Part shown: positions 50,753-59,834 of the stretch, piece by piece
How positions within the stretch are numbered: the first letter of the stretch is position 1
Layout: every line of letters starts with the position of its first letter
Source: Alteromonas sp. KUL106
GTDB taxonomy: Bacteria > Pseudomonadota > Gammaproteobacteria > Enterobacterales > Alteromonadaceae
Assembly (NCBI RefSeq): GCF_009811415.1
Contig: NZ_BLIG01000001.1
Location: 372,001-436,000 of the forward strand
Length of the DNA stretch: 64,000 nucleotides
Direction of reading: 5' to 3'
The notes under the pieces: model-generated
The model's database searches: none
What the model was told of the DNA's origin: nothing
What the model saw: the letters and a program-made list of their open reading frames with translations, nothing else
Made by a program: the position numbers and the translations under genes

Positions 50753-51313
50753 TTAATCCGTTTGCTTCTGCATAAATATGGTAACTTCTGCCATCACGAT
50801 ACCGAACTTTCGAATGTACGAACGGTTCATCATCGTGCTGTCATCAAAGGCCCAAAACCAATCATCGAAAGTGACTGAATACGTGGTGTCATCGACTGGT
50901 AAGTCCATCTCATAGTGAAAGTTAAACGCATTGCCATAGCTGGTGCCCTTCGCCGGCCCTTCGATGTCGCTCGCGCGCCCAACAAAAGAATTATCGCTCT
51001 GTTTCACGATGGTCCACGTGCGGGATGTTGGCCCCTCTCCCACGCCATATTCAAAAGTTTCATCAAGCGTTAATGTGTCGCCTTCTATCGCGCCATCGAT
51101 GTTAACAACAAACCTCTGCACCACCTCGCCTGAGCGATTCTGTACAATGCCCCACGCTTTAACATTACCATCAAAAAACTGCTCAATATCGAATACGGGA
51201 GACACTGACTTGTAGTCTTCGCCTTCAACGGAAACGGAGCACCCGGACAGACCCGCCATTGTCAGCGCAGCGAAACCTAACCCTAAACACAGTTTCATCG
51301 TATTTTTTATCAT
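50753..51313 (-). CDS. DUF3833 family lipoprotein
   Basis: A 186-aa lipoprotein with lipobox LSGC. The mature part has the sequence pattern of DUF3833 (FFDGNVKAWGIVQNRSGEVVQRF, then FDDWFWAFDDSTMMNRSYIRKFG). The ATG at 51313 has AGGA at a good distance; further ATG and TTG codons upstream are in frame. It sits downstream of the chalcone-isomerase-like gene, a common pairing in this group of bacteria in my experience. Function unknown. Confidence 0.85.
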   Translation of the reverse strand: MIKNTMKLCLGLGFAALTMAGLSGCSVSVEGEDYKSVSPVFDIEQFFDGNVKAWGIVQNRSGEVVQRFVVNIDGAIEGDTLTLDETFEYGVGEGPTSRTWTIVKQSDNSFVGRASDIEGPAKGTSYGNAFNFHYEMDLPVDDTTYSVTFDDWFWAFDDSTMMNRSYIRKFGIVMAEVTIFMQKQTD

Positions 51314-51370
51314 TTTAATCATCCTGCTCAACTAATCATGTAACTCGGTCATGTCGATTCGCCGACGGCA

Positions 51371-51931
51371 CTAACCTTTTCCGAGTAATTTTGTTCTAAA
51401 TTTTGGCTCTGACGTTTTATCGCTTAACCAAATATCAAAAAAACGCTGTGTAAATGTTTTATCATCTACCTCATCAGCTTTTTTTCCGTTCACGTAAAAC
51501 ACGCTAGTACCTTCTTTTGTCGCGATCCCGGTAATAACGTCTCCTTCCCTCACGTCAGGAAAAATGTCTTCCATCAGAGCCAGCCATTTCTGTGCGTTAT
51601 CTGAAGATACATCCCCTTGCTTTTTCATTTCATCAATGGACCGCTCTGCAATTTTTTTCCCTTCAAGTTCTCGTTGATAGGTCAAGCGTAGGGCAAACGG
51701 AGGCGCATTGTTGTATGTTCCTTCAGGGGCAAATAATTCACCGGTATAAACATCCCAAAAGTAATAGGAAAACATGCCTTTACCCACAAGTTTTGCTTGG
51801 GGCACATATGCTTCTATTGTGTCGCCGCCCGCCTTCTGTGAATTTGCATCCTGTGCAATCACCTTATTCGACATAAATATTGCTCCGACCATAAGGAATA
51901 GGAAAAAAACATGAGTTGCTTTAGTTGCCAT
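51371..51931 (-). CDS. Exported chalcone-isomerase-like protein
   Basis: A 186-aa protein with a signal peptide (hydrophobic residues 8-22, cleavage near VIAQ). The mature part resembles the chalcone isomerase-like domain of bacteria: VGKGMFSYYFWDVYTGELFAP, ALRLTYQRELEGKKIAERSIDEM and the C-terminal WLSDKTSEPKFRTKLLG. Enzyme activity on flavonoids is not expected; such proteins are of unknown role. It is followed by the DUF3833 gene. Confidence 0.82.
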   Translation of the reverse strand: MATKATHVFFLFLMVGAIFMSNKVIAQDANSQKAGGDTIEAYVPQAKLVGKGMFSYYFWDVYTGELFAPEGTYNNAPPFALRLTYQRELEGKKIAERSIDEMKKQGDVSSDNAQKWLALMEDIFPDVREGDVITGIATKEGTSVFYVNGKKADEVDDKTFTQRFFDIWLSDKTSEPKFRTKLLGKG

Positions 51932-52039
51932 AGGTATGCTCTATATCAGCGTAATAAAAATTACAGATCTTTTATTGAATACTTATCTGGTTATACTCTT
52001 GCCATTGTGCAATTGATCAACTATCGCTAGGCTCCCGTC

Positions 52040-52951
52040 GTGCTTAATCTTGATGCGTTTAAAACATCACTAACCCTCCCTTCGCCTTTAATCCCATTTC
52101 GGCCAGACTGGGAAGGAGCCAGTAAAGTGTCGCTTTTTGTTAAGCGCGATGACGCTATTCATCCAGTGATATCGGGAAATAAGTGGCGAAAGCTCAGTCA
52201 TGCACTAACCAGCCCTTTGCCAAAAGCGGTAGTAAGTTTTGGCGGTGGATTTTCCAATCACCTTCATGCCCTTGGCTTTATTTGCTATCAACTAGGCATT
52301 TCTTTTACCGCAATTATTCGCGGCGACTACAGGGCAGCCCCAACGCCAATGATTAGTGATTTAATGAAGTGGAATACCCACATTGAGTATGTAGACCGAA
52401 TCACTTATAGACAACGAAGCGATAGCGCATTTCTCGATAAGTTAAAGCAGCGGCTTCCAGATGCGATAATTATTCCTGAGGGTGGAAGCCAGGCGCAAGC
52501 GCTCCAAGGGATGAAAGATATGGTCGATGAAATTGAGATAGACTTTGACTTTATTGTTGCGCCTGTCGCGAGCGGAGCCACCTTAGCGGGAATAATAAGC
52601 GCATTAAACAAACGTAATAGTACAGCAGGTACTGTCCACAAAGCCATTGGTATAGGCGTGCTTAAAGGTGAAGGCTATTTAGAGGGGTTAGTTGAGCAAT
52701 TTCTTCCGGCATTTCAATATCAAACAGATTGGCATATCAAGCACAGCTACCACTTTGGTGGCTACGCTAAAGCGCCCAATGAACTTCAAACCTTCTGCCG
52801 TGATTTTAATAATACTTTCGGGTTTGATATCGAACCTGTTTATTCTGGTAAAGCCTTTTGGGCAGTTAAAGATATGCTGGCTAGAGGTATGTTTGAAGAA
52901 GGGTCACGCATTATTGTCTTGCACACGGGTGGTTTGCAGGGTGCTAGGTAA
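52040..52951 (+). CDS. PLP enzyme of the D-cysteine desulfhydrase / ACC deaminase family
   Basis: A 303-aa PLP-dependent enzyme. The lysine block VISGNKWRKL and the following SFGGGFSNHLHALG match the family of ACC deaminase and D-cysteine desulfhydrase. LHTGG near the C-terminus binds the cofactor phosphate. The start is a GTG at 52040. Which substrate it uses cannot be decided by eye. Single gene. Confidence 0.88.
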   Translation: MLNLDAFKTSLTLPSPLIPFRPDWEGASKVSLFVKRDDAIHPVISGNKWRKLSHALTSPLPKAVVSFGGGFSNHLHALGFICYQLGISFTAIIRGDYRAAPTPMISDLMKWNTHIEYVDRITYRQRSDSAFLDKLKQRLPDAIIIPEGGSQAQALQGMKDMVDEIEIDFDFIVAPVASGATLAGIISALNKRNSTAGTVHKAIGIGVLKGEGYLEGLVEQFLPAFQYQTDWHIKHSYHFGGYAKAPNELQTFCRDFNNTFGFDIEPVYSGKAFWAVKDMLARGMFEEGSRIIVLHTGGLQGAR

Positions 52952-53123
52952 AACCCTTTCATAACAAAGCGTTGCGTTAACCGCCTTTCGGTGTTACAAC
53001 TGTCCTTGTGGGTTTGCTCACAATTCTTTTAAATACTAAACAACAATTACAACAAGAAGTTTGTCGCAGGATGCGGCATAAAGATTAGAGCTTGCGACCT
53101 GCAAACTTCATCAAGGAATGATT

Positions 53124-53369
53124 ATGAAAGATATTTTCTTCTTCGACTCAATGCTAACCCCTAAAATCATCACTTTCGTTTACTGGCTATTGCTTTTAGG
53201 GTCAGTGGTAAGTGGCGTAACAACAATGTTTGTTGGGTACGATGCGAGTTTTGTATACGGTCTATTTATCATTGTATCTGGGTGTATTGGCGCAAGAATA
53301 TGGTGTGAACTACTTATCGTTCTCTTTAAAATTCACAGCAATCTTCAAAAAATTGCAAATAAAGAGTAA
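53124..53369 (+). CDS. Small DUF4282 family membrane protein
   Basis: An 81-aa protein with two membrane spans (ITFVYWLLLLGSVVSGVTTMF and a second from VYGLFIIVSGCIGARIW) and the DUF4282 pattern, F-D-x-x-L-T-P-K-I at the start and R-I-W-C-E-L in the second span. The ATG at 53124 is preferred because AAGGA lies six bases upstream; an in-frame ATG six bases earlier is too close. Function unknown. Confidence 0.82.
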   Translation: MKDIFFFDSMLTPKIITFVYWLLLLGSVVSGVTTMFVGYDASFVYGLFIIVSGCIGARIWCELLIVLFKIHSNLQKIANKE

Positions 53370-53378
53370 CTTTTCTTC

Positions 53379-53420
53379 TTATTAAAGGTGCGATGCGACC
53401 CTGCGCAGCACCTTTAATAA
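53379..53420. terminator. 13-bp perfect hairpin after the DUF4282 gene
   Basis: TTATTAAAGGTGC pairs with GCACCTTTAATAA around a 16-base loop, nine bases after the stop. T-richness lies before rather than after it on the plus strand, so its direction as terminator is unclear. Confidence 0.6.
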
Positions 53421-53612
53421 AAACGAAATGTCTGAGGCGCTAATCACGGTATAGTAACGCATTATCCAATCCCATTTGCGCTCACTTATATCGCTAAGTT
53501 GCATTGCATTGGTGCGTTTGTATTAGCGAAATAGAGCGGATGGACGGCTTAAATAGCGCGATAGTGTAATAGCTCAACCTTGCAAAAGCGCAGTGAAACT
53601 AAAGCTGCCTCA

Positions 53613-54425
53613 TCAATCTGCAACAGGATACCCAACTAGCCTTTTAAGCTTTGCTCTTGCTCCCTTAGCCTGCTTAAGCTGTTCCCGCAGCACACCTACT
53701 TGACTGAAATTAGCGCTAAGCGGATTGTCGTTTGGCGTCTTTCCAACGATGCCATATTTTATCGTTATCGCTTTATCTTCTTCAGCGAAAGTGCCAAATA
53801 ACCTGTCCCAAATGATCAGGACGCCGCCATAATTCTTATCTATGTACGGTTCATTTGTCGCGTGGTGAATACGGTGATGGGTCGGCGTATTGAAAATTCG
53901 CTCTACCCAACCTAAGTTTCCAATCGTTTGGGTATGTACAAAAAACTGATAGGCCAAATTTATCGCAACGATGGCAAAGACCAAACTTGGTGAAAATCCA
54001 ATAAGTATCATTGGCACCCAGAAAAGCCACATGCCAACGAAAGGGTACAACACACTTTGTCTAAACGCTGTGGTGAAATTCATTCGCGTAGAGCTGTGGT
54101 GCACCACATGCGCGAGCCAAAACCAGTGAATATTATGTGAGGCACGATGAAAACAATAGTACAGAAAGTCTTGAAGGATAAAACCAGCAAGTAATGAAGA
54201 AACGGTGAGCTTGATATCAACAAGCGAATATTGGTGAAGCCATACAAACAAAGGCATTAAAAGTAAAAGTACCAAGGCGTCTGTCCCTTGGTGAAGTAAT
54301 GCCAATAACGCGTTGTTCACACTGTCTTTGACGCTGTAAAACTGTCGTGCTTTTCTAAATTCCACAACAACACAGAGTAAAAAAACAGGGCTCAACCCTA
54401 GTAAAATGAATTCAACGGGGATCAA
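53613..54425 (-). CDS. Sterol desaturase / fatty acid hydroxylase family protein
   Basis: A 270-aa membrane di-iron enzyme. The histidine clusters HRASH, HVVHHSS and HRIHH supply the iron ligands expected for this superfamily, between about four membrane spans. It may hydroxylate or desaturate a lipid. It overlaps by 14 bases with the SRPBCC-like gene upstream, so they are co-translated. The lipid substrate is unknown. Confidence 0.9.
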   Translation of the reverse strand: MIPVEFILLGLSPVFLLCVVVEFRKARQFYSVKDSVNNALLALLHQGTDALVLLLLMPLFVWLHQYSLVDIKLTVSSLLAGFILQDFLYYCFHRASHNIHWFWLAHVVHHSSTRMNFTTAFRQSVLYPFVGMWLFWVPMILIGFSPSLVFAIVAINLAYQFFVHTQTIGNLGWVERIFNTPTHHRIHHATNEPYIDKNYGGVLIIWDRLFGTFAEEDKAITIKYGIVGKTPNDNPLSANFSQVGVLREQLKQAKGARAKLKRLVGYPVAD

Positions 54426-54840
54426 AGCGGGCTCCTAACTTATTCAGACACTGCTCTATATCTTTTTGAAGAAGGCGTTGCAGTAACCAGTTTGGTAAAT
54501 ACCAAGGTGCACTGCAAGTTATGCGATAAGAAACGAGCGTCGAATTTTCATGAGGCGTAAAGGAAATAACACCCTTGTGTTTTTTAACAGGAAAGTCGTT
54601 TAGTACTTTGTATTCAATATATTCATCATCAGCGTGAACAACTTGCTCTCTAAAGCGAACGCCCAAGATAGTGACTTCTCTAATACAGCCTTTGCCACCA
54701 CAAATTTCGCGACTATCTTCTGGCACCACAACGTTGAAGGTTGCGTTAAAAAAGTCGCCCAAATTTTGATGGTCAAGTAAGGTATCGCGAAGCGCCAGCG
54801 GCGTTGCTGCAATATGTTTTTGATAATAAACGTTAACCAT
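54412..54840 (-). CDS. SRPBCC/polyketide cyclase-like lipid-binding protein
   Basis: A 142-aa protein with the pattern of a START-like helix-grip fold: HIAATPLALRDTLLDHQNLGDFF at the N-terminus and a long C-terminal helix (LLQRLLQKDIEQCLNKLG). The ATG at 54840 is taken; the frame opens at a TTG nine codons earlier. Coupling with the hydroxylase suggests it delivers or binds the lipid substrate (inference). Confidence 0.75.
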   Translation of the reverse strand: MVNVYYQKHIAATPLALRDTLLDHQNLGDFFNATFNVVVPEDSREICGGKGCIREVTILGVRFREQVVHADDEYIEYKVLNDFPVKKHKGVISFTPHENSTLVSYRITCSAPWYLPNWLLQRLLQKDIEQCLNKLGARFDPR

Positions 54841-54938
54841 TTCGTACTTACCTTGCGCGTATAACAAATAGCATAAGTTGACTTTCGCGACCTATCTTGC
54901 GCTAATACGTCAGTTTTTTGTTATTTTGCGACAAACCT

Positions 54939-55955
54939 ATGCCATCCGTATCTTCAGCCTATCAACAAAGTGTCTTGAACTTCTTGACCAGCTTAGGGGT
55001 TAACCATCAACAAATCCCCGCCTCCCTTTGCCCCACCCTTGCCGATTCAAGTAGAGTCTCGATGGAAGATTACATTACTTTACTTAATAAAGGAGCAAAT
55101 TTAACGGGCGACTCCTTGTTCGGTTTCGCGCTTGGTAAGCATATTCAAGCTAAAGACTACGGTGTGTTGGGATATTTAGTGGAAAGTTGTGAGAACTTAG
55201 AACAAGCGATTCACGCGTTGACGCGCTTTGATGCACTAGTTGCAGATATTGGTATCACGACAGTACTTAACGGCCCTGATAACACCCGCATCGTATGGTC
55301 TCCAAAATGCGATGATTGCAAGCAAATGGTGCTACGCAATACCACGGCCTGGGTAGCGACTGTTTACAAAATCCTTGGCCCTGCCTGTAAACTCAATGCG
55401 GTAACCTTTACTTTCTTATTAACCCAATCAGAACAAACCATTCTGCAGGAATGGTTTGGCTGCAAGGTCACAGGGAGCGCTGAAACCAACGCTATTGTTT
55501 TTCCTCAGCACCTGCTTCACATTCCTTTTACCAGTGAAAACAAAGCGATGTTTAACGCGCTTCTCAAGGTAACCGAAACGGAGCTTAAGGAACAGGTGGG
55601 GCAAGAATCCTTCCAATTGAAAAGCAAGCAATATGAAGATATCAAATATCAGGTGAGCGCCTTGTTAAAGGCTAATCCAACGCTCAAAAACTGCAATCAG
55701 CAACGTGTAGCAGATGCACTTTTCATCAGTTCAAGAACGCTTCAGCGAAAGCTAAAGCGCAGTGGAACTAGCTTTCAACAAATAGTAAACAATGAGCGAA
55801 AGGCCCGCGTTGATAAAATACTTGCCCACCACACTATTGCCGATACCGCGGACTTACTCGGTTTTCTGGAGCAGTCCTCCTTCACCCATGCTTTTAAAAG
55901 GTGGTTCTCAACCACACCGTTGAAGTATAAAAAACGCTTAATAGACAAAAAGTAA
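54939..55955 (+). CDS. AraC family regulator with arabinose-binding-type N-terminal domain
   Basis: A 338-aa regulator. The N-terminal effector domain resembles the Arabinose_bd group (GDSLFGFALGKHIQAKDYGVLGYL), and two helix-turn-helix motifs occupy about the last 100 residues (NQQRVADALFISSRTLQRKLKRSG and FLEQSSFTHAFKRWF). It is divergent from the SRPBCC-hydroxylase pair and may control it (inference). Start at the ATG 54939; a TTG lies 21 bases earlier. Confidence 0.9.
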   Translation: MPSVSSAYQQSVLNFLTSLGVNHQQIPASLCPTLADSSRVSMEDYITLLNKGANLTGDSLFGFALGKHIQAKDYGVLGYLVESCENLEQAIHALTRFDALVADIGITTVLNGPDNTRIVWSPKCDDCKQMVLRNTTAWVATVYKILGPACKLNAVTFTFLLTQSEQTILQEWFGCKVTGSAETNAIVFPQHLLHIPFTSENKAMFNALLKVTETELKEQVGQESFQLKSKQYEDIKYQVSALLKANPTLKNCNQQRVADALFISSRTLQRKLKRSGTSFQQIVNNERKARVDKILAHHTIADTADLLGFLEQSSFTHAFKRWFSTTPLKYKKRLIDKK

Positions 55956-56115
55956 GACGACGTTGTCGGGTTGTCTCGCGAAGAGAAATGAACCTCAATC
56001 TTTTTAATCAATTCATTAATTTTCACTACCTCTTTGTGGATTATTAAACTATTGTGAGTGTGAAAGCGTAGGTATTAACGTGTGTCCAGCAACGCTAACT
56101 CACAGGAGATAAGCT

Positions 56116-56526
56116 ATGATCGACCGTCCAGTTACATTGCCAGCGCCCTTAAACGTCTTGGTATCTAAGTCACTGCAATTATGTGAGTATTTACTACCCG
56201 TTTGTGATGTGTTTTACCCGTTCGCAGCCATTTATGACAAAGGTCGCGTAGGTTGCATTTTTAATGAAGAGGATCGAGGAAAAAAACGCGAGTCGCAGCT
56301 CATAGAGCAGTTACAATGGCGAATTATTGATACGACGACCGATACGGATTGTTACAGCGTGTTAGTTTATGCCGCCTCGGTCAATACACAAAATAGCAAA
56401 ACCTTAGACGCTATAGCCATTGCTACTTCCACACCGGACCATGATGAACGTCTTATTCTTTACCCCTACTATAAAGTAGAAGGGAAAATTGTCATATCAC
56501 CACCTATCGATACCGTTACACGCTAG
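56116..56526 (+). CDS. Conserved-looking protein of unknown function
   Basis: A 136-aa soluble protein preceded by AGGAG, so it is probably real. It has alternating beta-like segments (VFYPFAAIYDKGRVGCIF, CYSVLVYAASV, ERLILYPYYKV) and no signal peptide or known motif. It stands alone between the AraC gene and the polyamine genes. I do not recognise the family. Confidence 0.65.
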   Translation: MIDRPVTLPAPLNVLVSKSLQLCEYLLPVCDVFYPFAAIYDKGRVGCIFNEEDRGKKRESQLIEQLQWRIIDTTTDTDCYSVLVYAASVNTQNSKTLDAIAIATSTPDHDERLILYPYYKVEGKIVISPPIDTVTR

Positions 56527-56811
56527 CACTTAATTACTTTTCCATGTGTTGTTGGCACGCGTGAACTTGTGCAAAAATAAGACGAATGTAGTTTCAATTG
56601 ATATTGCGCTTTGATGTGTTGTAGAAACAACGAGAGGGTGGTGAAAATGAGGGGGCATGAGTATGTTTTTTCTTCACCGTCCTTTACGCTTTACAATGGT
56701 TGTAACGATTAAAATTTTTTGTACCGTCATGGGCTGTCTTTGCTTGCCAAATCTTGTTGGTCTGCTAGCATTCAGCCCAAAATTCATTAGCAAAATTAGG
56801 GATTAGTTATT
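56527..56811. other. Region upstream of the polyamine genes
   Basis: It contains two overlapping short frames: 56648-56713 (21 codons) and 56663-56806 (47 codons, hydrophobic). Neither has a good ribosome site, so I do not annotate them as genes. It should hold the promoter for carboxynorspermidine synthase. Confidence 0.4.
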
Positions 56812-58014
56812 ATGTCTCGCGTTTTAATTATTGGTGCTGGCGGTGTTGCGTCGGTAACTGTGAAAAAATGTGCACGTTTACCGCAACACTTTGACGAAAT
56901 TTACTTAGCAAGCCGCACAGTATCTAAGTGTGAAGCGCTACAACAAGAAGTGGGTGCCGATCGCGTTAAGGGTGTTTTCGCTGTTGATGCAGATAACGCA
57001 AAAGATGTTGAAGCACTGATCAATGAAGTAAAACCAGACTTAGTAATCAACCTAGCGTTGCCGTACCAAGACCTTCCGATCATGGATGCGTGTCTTGCGA
57101 CTAACACTGATTACCTTGATACAGCCAATTACGAGCCAAAAGACGAAGCGAAATTCGAATACTCTTGGCAGTGGGCTTACCAAGACAAGTTTAAAGAAGC
57201 AGGCATCATGGCCCTTCTTGGCAGTGGTTTCGATCCGGGCGTAACGAACGTTTACACAGCGTACGCAGCGAAGCACTATTTTGACGAAATTCACTACCTT
57301 GATATCGTAGACTGTAACGGTGGCGATCACGGTCAGGCTTTCGCGACTAATTTCAACCCTGAAATCAACATTCGTGAAATCACGCAGCGCGGTCGTTTTT
57401 GGGAAGATGGCGAGTGGAAAGAAACCGATCCGTTAAGCGTCCGTGAAGACCTAGACTATCAAAACATTGGTGTTCGTGCGTCTTACCTGATGTTCCATGA
57501 AGAGCTGGAGTCAATTGTTAAGCACTTCCCTACGCTTAAGCGTGCGCGTTTCTGGATGACATTTGGTGATGCTTACCTTAACCACCTGCGTGTACTTGAA
57601 GGTATTGGCATGACTAGCATTGAGCCAGTCGATTTCCAAGGCCAGAAAATTGTACCTCTTGAATTCTTGAAAGCGGTACTTCCTAACCCAGGCTCACTTG
57701 CCGAAGGTTACAGCGGTATGACGTGCATTGGTACTTACATCACAGGTATTAAAGATGGCAAAGAAAAGACTATCTTTATTTACAATAACTGTGACCACGC
57801 GAAATGTAACGAGGAAGTGGGCGCGCAAGCCGTATCTTACACCACAGGCGTTCCGGCTATGATTGGCGCGGCGCTAATGCTTAACGGCACGTGGAAAGAG
57901 GCAGGGGTATGGAACATGGAACAATTCGATCCAGACCCGTTCATGGATATGCTTAACGAGCACGGTCTGCCATGGCACGTATTGGAATGTGAAAGCAGCC
58001 CTTTCACCAAATAA
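56812..58014 (+). CDS. Carboxynorspermidine synthase (saccharopine dehydrogenase family)
   Basis: Joins aspartate semialdehyde to a diamine, giving a carboxylated triamine; the first step of the alternative spermidine/norspermidine pathway. The 400-aa protein has the NADP Rossmann motif IIGAGGVASVTVKK and the saccharopine dehydrogenase block LASRTVSKCEAL. LGSGFDPGVTNVYTAYA is characteristic. It is followed by the decarboxylase after a terminator-like hairpin. Confidence 0.93.
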   Translation: MSRVLIIGAGGVASVTVKKCARLPQHFDEIYLASRTVSKCEALQQEVGADRVKGVFAVDADNAKDVEALINEVKPDLVINLALPYQDLPIMDACLATNTDYLDTANYEPKDEAKFEYSWQWAYQDKFKEAGIMALLGSGFDPGVTNVYTAYAAKHYFDEIHYLDIVDCNGGDHGQAFATNFNPEINIREITQRGRFWEDGEWKETDPLSVREDLDYQNIGVRASYLMFHEELESIVKHFPTLKRARFWMTFGDAYLNHLRVLEGIGMTSIEPVDFQGQKIVPLEFLKAVLPNPGSLAEGYSGMTCIGTYITGIKDGKEKTIFIYNNCDHAKCNEEVGAQAVSYTTGVPAMIGAALMLNGTWKEAGVWNMEQFDPDPFMDMLNEHGLPWHVLECESSPFTK

Positions 58015-58025
58015 TCGATATATCA

Positions 58026-58052
58026 GGGCGCTTCATTTAAGCGCCCTTTTTT
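58026..58052 (+). terminator. Terminator after carboxynorspermidine synthase
   Basis: GGGCGCTT pairs with AAGCGCCC around a five-base loop and is followed by six T. Confidence 0.9.
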
Positions 58053-58277
58053 ATTGTCAGGATGACACAACAACCTTGTAAATTCCTCAAAGAGGATAAA
58101 CTGATTCAGGGTTTACGAGGTAAGTTTCAACGTCATGATTGCGAAGGTTACAGGTAGAATGGCAAACGCCGCTTAACCTGTTTGCGTTGGCCATTTTTGA
58201 GCTATAGCCTGTTATGTAATACATTAGACGTTTCATTAATACAGTTAGCAGTTATATTTTTTTGGAGCTTTACCCCA

Positions 58278-59408
58278 TTGACCGATTTAACCCAACGCAC
58301 TGATATACCTTCTCCTTGCTATGTGCTGGAAGAAGCTAAATTAATACGAAATCTTGAACTCATGAAGCGGGTTCAAGACGAGTCTGGCGCACGTATTATC
58401 CTTGCGCTGAAAGGTTTTTCGATGTGGTCTTGCTTTGATATCATCAAACAGTATTTGCAAGGCGCGACAGCGAGTTCGGTATGGGAAGCAAAACTCGCTG
58501 CTGAGATGGGGAAAGAAGTTCACGCGTATTCTCCGGCATACAAAGCCAATGACGCAATTGCGCTGGCAGGGCTGGTTAATCACCTGTCGTTTAATAGTTT
58601 ATCCCAGTGGAATGCGCACAAAGAGGCCTTGGCTAACGTTTCTTTAGGTCTTCGTATTAACCCTGAGCACCAAGAAGCCGATACTCCTCTTTACGATCCA
58701 GCAGCGCCAGGCTCGCGCTTAGGCATACGCGCGAGCGAGTTAGAAGGTGTGGACTTGTCTGGTATTGAAGGTTTCCATTGCCACAATCTCTGTGAGTGCG
58801 ACTCGTTTGCCACAGCTCGCACACTTGAGGCTATTGAAAAACGCTTCGGGAAATGGCTTGACCAATTAAAATGGCTGAACCTAGGCGGTGGACATCTTAT
58901 GACTCGTGAAGGTTACGATGTTGAGCACCTCATCAAAACGCTTAAAGATTTCAAAGCGCGCTACCCACACCTAGACGTCATTCTAGAGCCGGGCTCTGCC
59001 GTCGCTTGGCAAACCGGCCCACTAATCTGTGAAGTGGTTGATATGGTGGAAAATGACGGGGATATCGCAATTTTAGATATCTCAGCAACAGCTCACATGC
59101 CTGACGTATTGGAAATGCCTTACCGCCCTGCAATTTTAGGCGCAGGTATGCCAGACGAAAAAGCGTATAACGTCAAGCTTGGTGGCAATTCGTGTCTTGC
59201 TGGTGATGTTATTGATACCTACTCATTCGACGCACCGCTAAAGGCAGGCGATCGTTTGCAGTTTGAAGATATGATGCACTACACCATGGTTAAAACCACG
59301 TTTTTCAATGGAGTAGAACACCCTGCTATTGGCATTTTACGTTCAAATGGCGACTTTGAGTTGGTGCGCGAGTTCAGCTACGAAGACTTTAAAGGCCGTT
59401 TGTCTTAA
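58278..59408 (+). CDS. nspC: Carboxynorspermidine decarboxylase
   Basis: Decarboxylates carboxynorspermidine (or carboxyspermidine) to the triamine with PLP. The 376-aa alanine-racemase-fold protein has the PLP lysine in ILALKGFSMW and the conserved HNLCECDSFATARTLEAIEKR. The start is taken as the TTG at 58278 with GGAG 11 bases upstream, giving the family N-terminus (SPCYVLEEAKL). An ATG at 58182 would add 32 hydrophobic residues that are not part of the family. It is separated from the synthase by a terminator and 263 bases. Confidence 0.92.
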   Translation: MTDLTQRTDIPSPCYVLEEAKLIRNLELMKRVQDESGARIILALKGFSMWSCFDIIKQYLQGATASSVWEAKLAAEMGKEVHAYSPAYKANDAIALAGLVNHLSFNSLSQWNAHKEALANVSLGLRINPEHQEADTPLYDPAAPGSRLGIRASELEGVDLSGIEGFHCHNLCECDSFATARTLEAIEKRFGKWLDQLKWLNLGGGHLMTREGYDVEHLIKTLKDFKARYPHLDVILEPGSAVAWQTGPLICEVVDMVENDGDIAILDISATAHMPDVLEMPYRPAILGAGMPDEKAYNVKLGGNSCLAGDVIDTYSFDAPLKAGDRLQFEDMMHYTMVKTTFFNGVEHPAIGILRSNGDFELVREFSYEDFKGRLS

Positions 59409-59425
59409 ATACTTCGATAGACTTA

Positions 59426-59453
59426 AAAACCCGCATAATGCGGGTTTTCTTTT
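59426..59453 (+). terminator. Terminator after nspC
   Basis: AAACCCGCAT pairs with ATGCGGGTTT and is followed by TCTTTT; 17 bases after the stop. Confidence 0.85.
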
Positions 59454-59465
59454 GTCCTGGGTATT

Positions 59466-59729
59466 TCATACCACCCCGCTACCTGATGCCGCTTCAGATT
59501 TATCAATCTCTCCTTCAGCTAACACATCGTCATCCAACGTGATTTTAAAGGTTGTACCAGGCTTTCCTTGAAGGCTGTAGCGAAAGCCGTACATTTCACC
59601 TTCGTTTAATGAGACTTCCGTCACATCATTTGGATGTATTAAATCATAAACGCCAGAGTCGTTCGCTTGAGAGAATATATCAACTAGCCATTTACCCTCA
59701 GGCATGGTGATCGTTAATGTCTTTATCAT
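59466..59729 (-). CDS. Small protein of unknown function
   Basis: An 87-aa protein with a strong AAGGAGG site before its ATG, which supports a real gene. It is beta-rich and acidic (ITMPEGKWLVDIFSQ, YGFRYSLQGKPGTTFKITLDDD). No signal peptide and no motif known to me. It lies convergent to nspC and upstream of nothing it could be in operon with. Confidence 0.65.
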   Translation of the reverse strand: MIKTLTITMPEGKWLVDIFSQANDSGVYDLIHPNDVTEVSLNEGEMYGFRYSLQGKPGTTFKITLDDDVLAEGEIDKSEAASGSGVV

Positions 59730-59834
59730 CTGCGCCTCCTTTAGCTGTCAGCCCGCAGTAAGCGAAGGCCAACGTAGAATGTTCTACTTTGTATTTCGCC
59801 AATGACGCTTAAGATCAATTCTAATTAAGACAAC

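Noticed and set aside
56648..56806. Short overlapping frames before carboxynorspermidine synthase as leader peptides
   Set aside because: No ribosome sites and no following attenuator hairpin.
58182..58277. N-terminal membrane segment on the decarboxylase
   Set aside because: The family has no such segment; the sequence before the TTG is better read as the 5' untranslated region.
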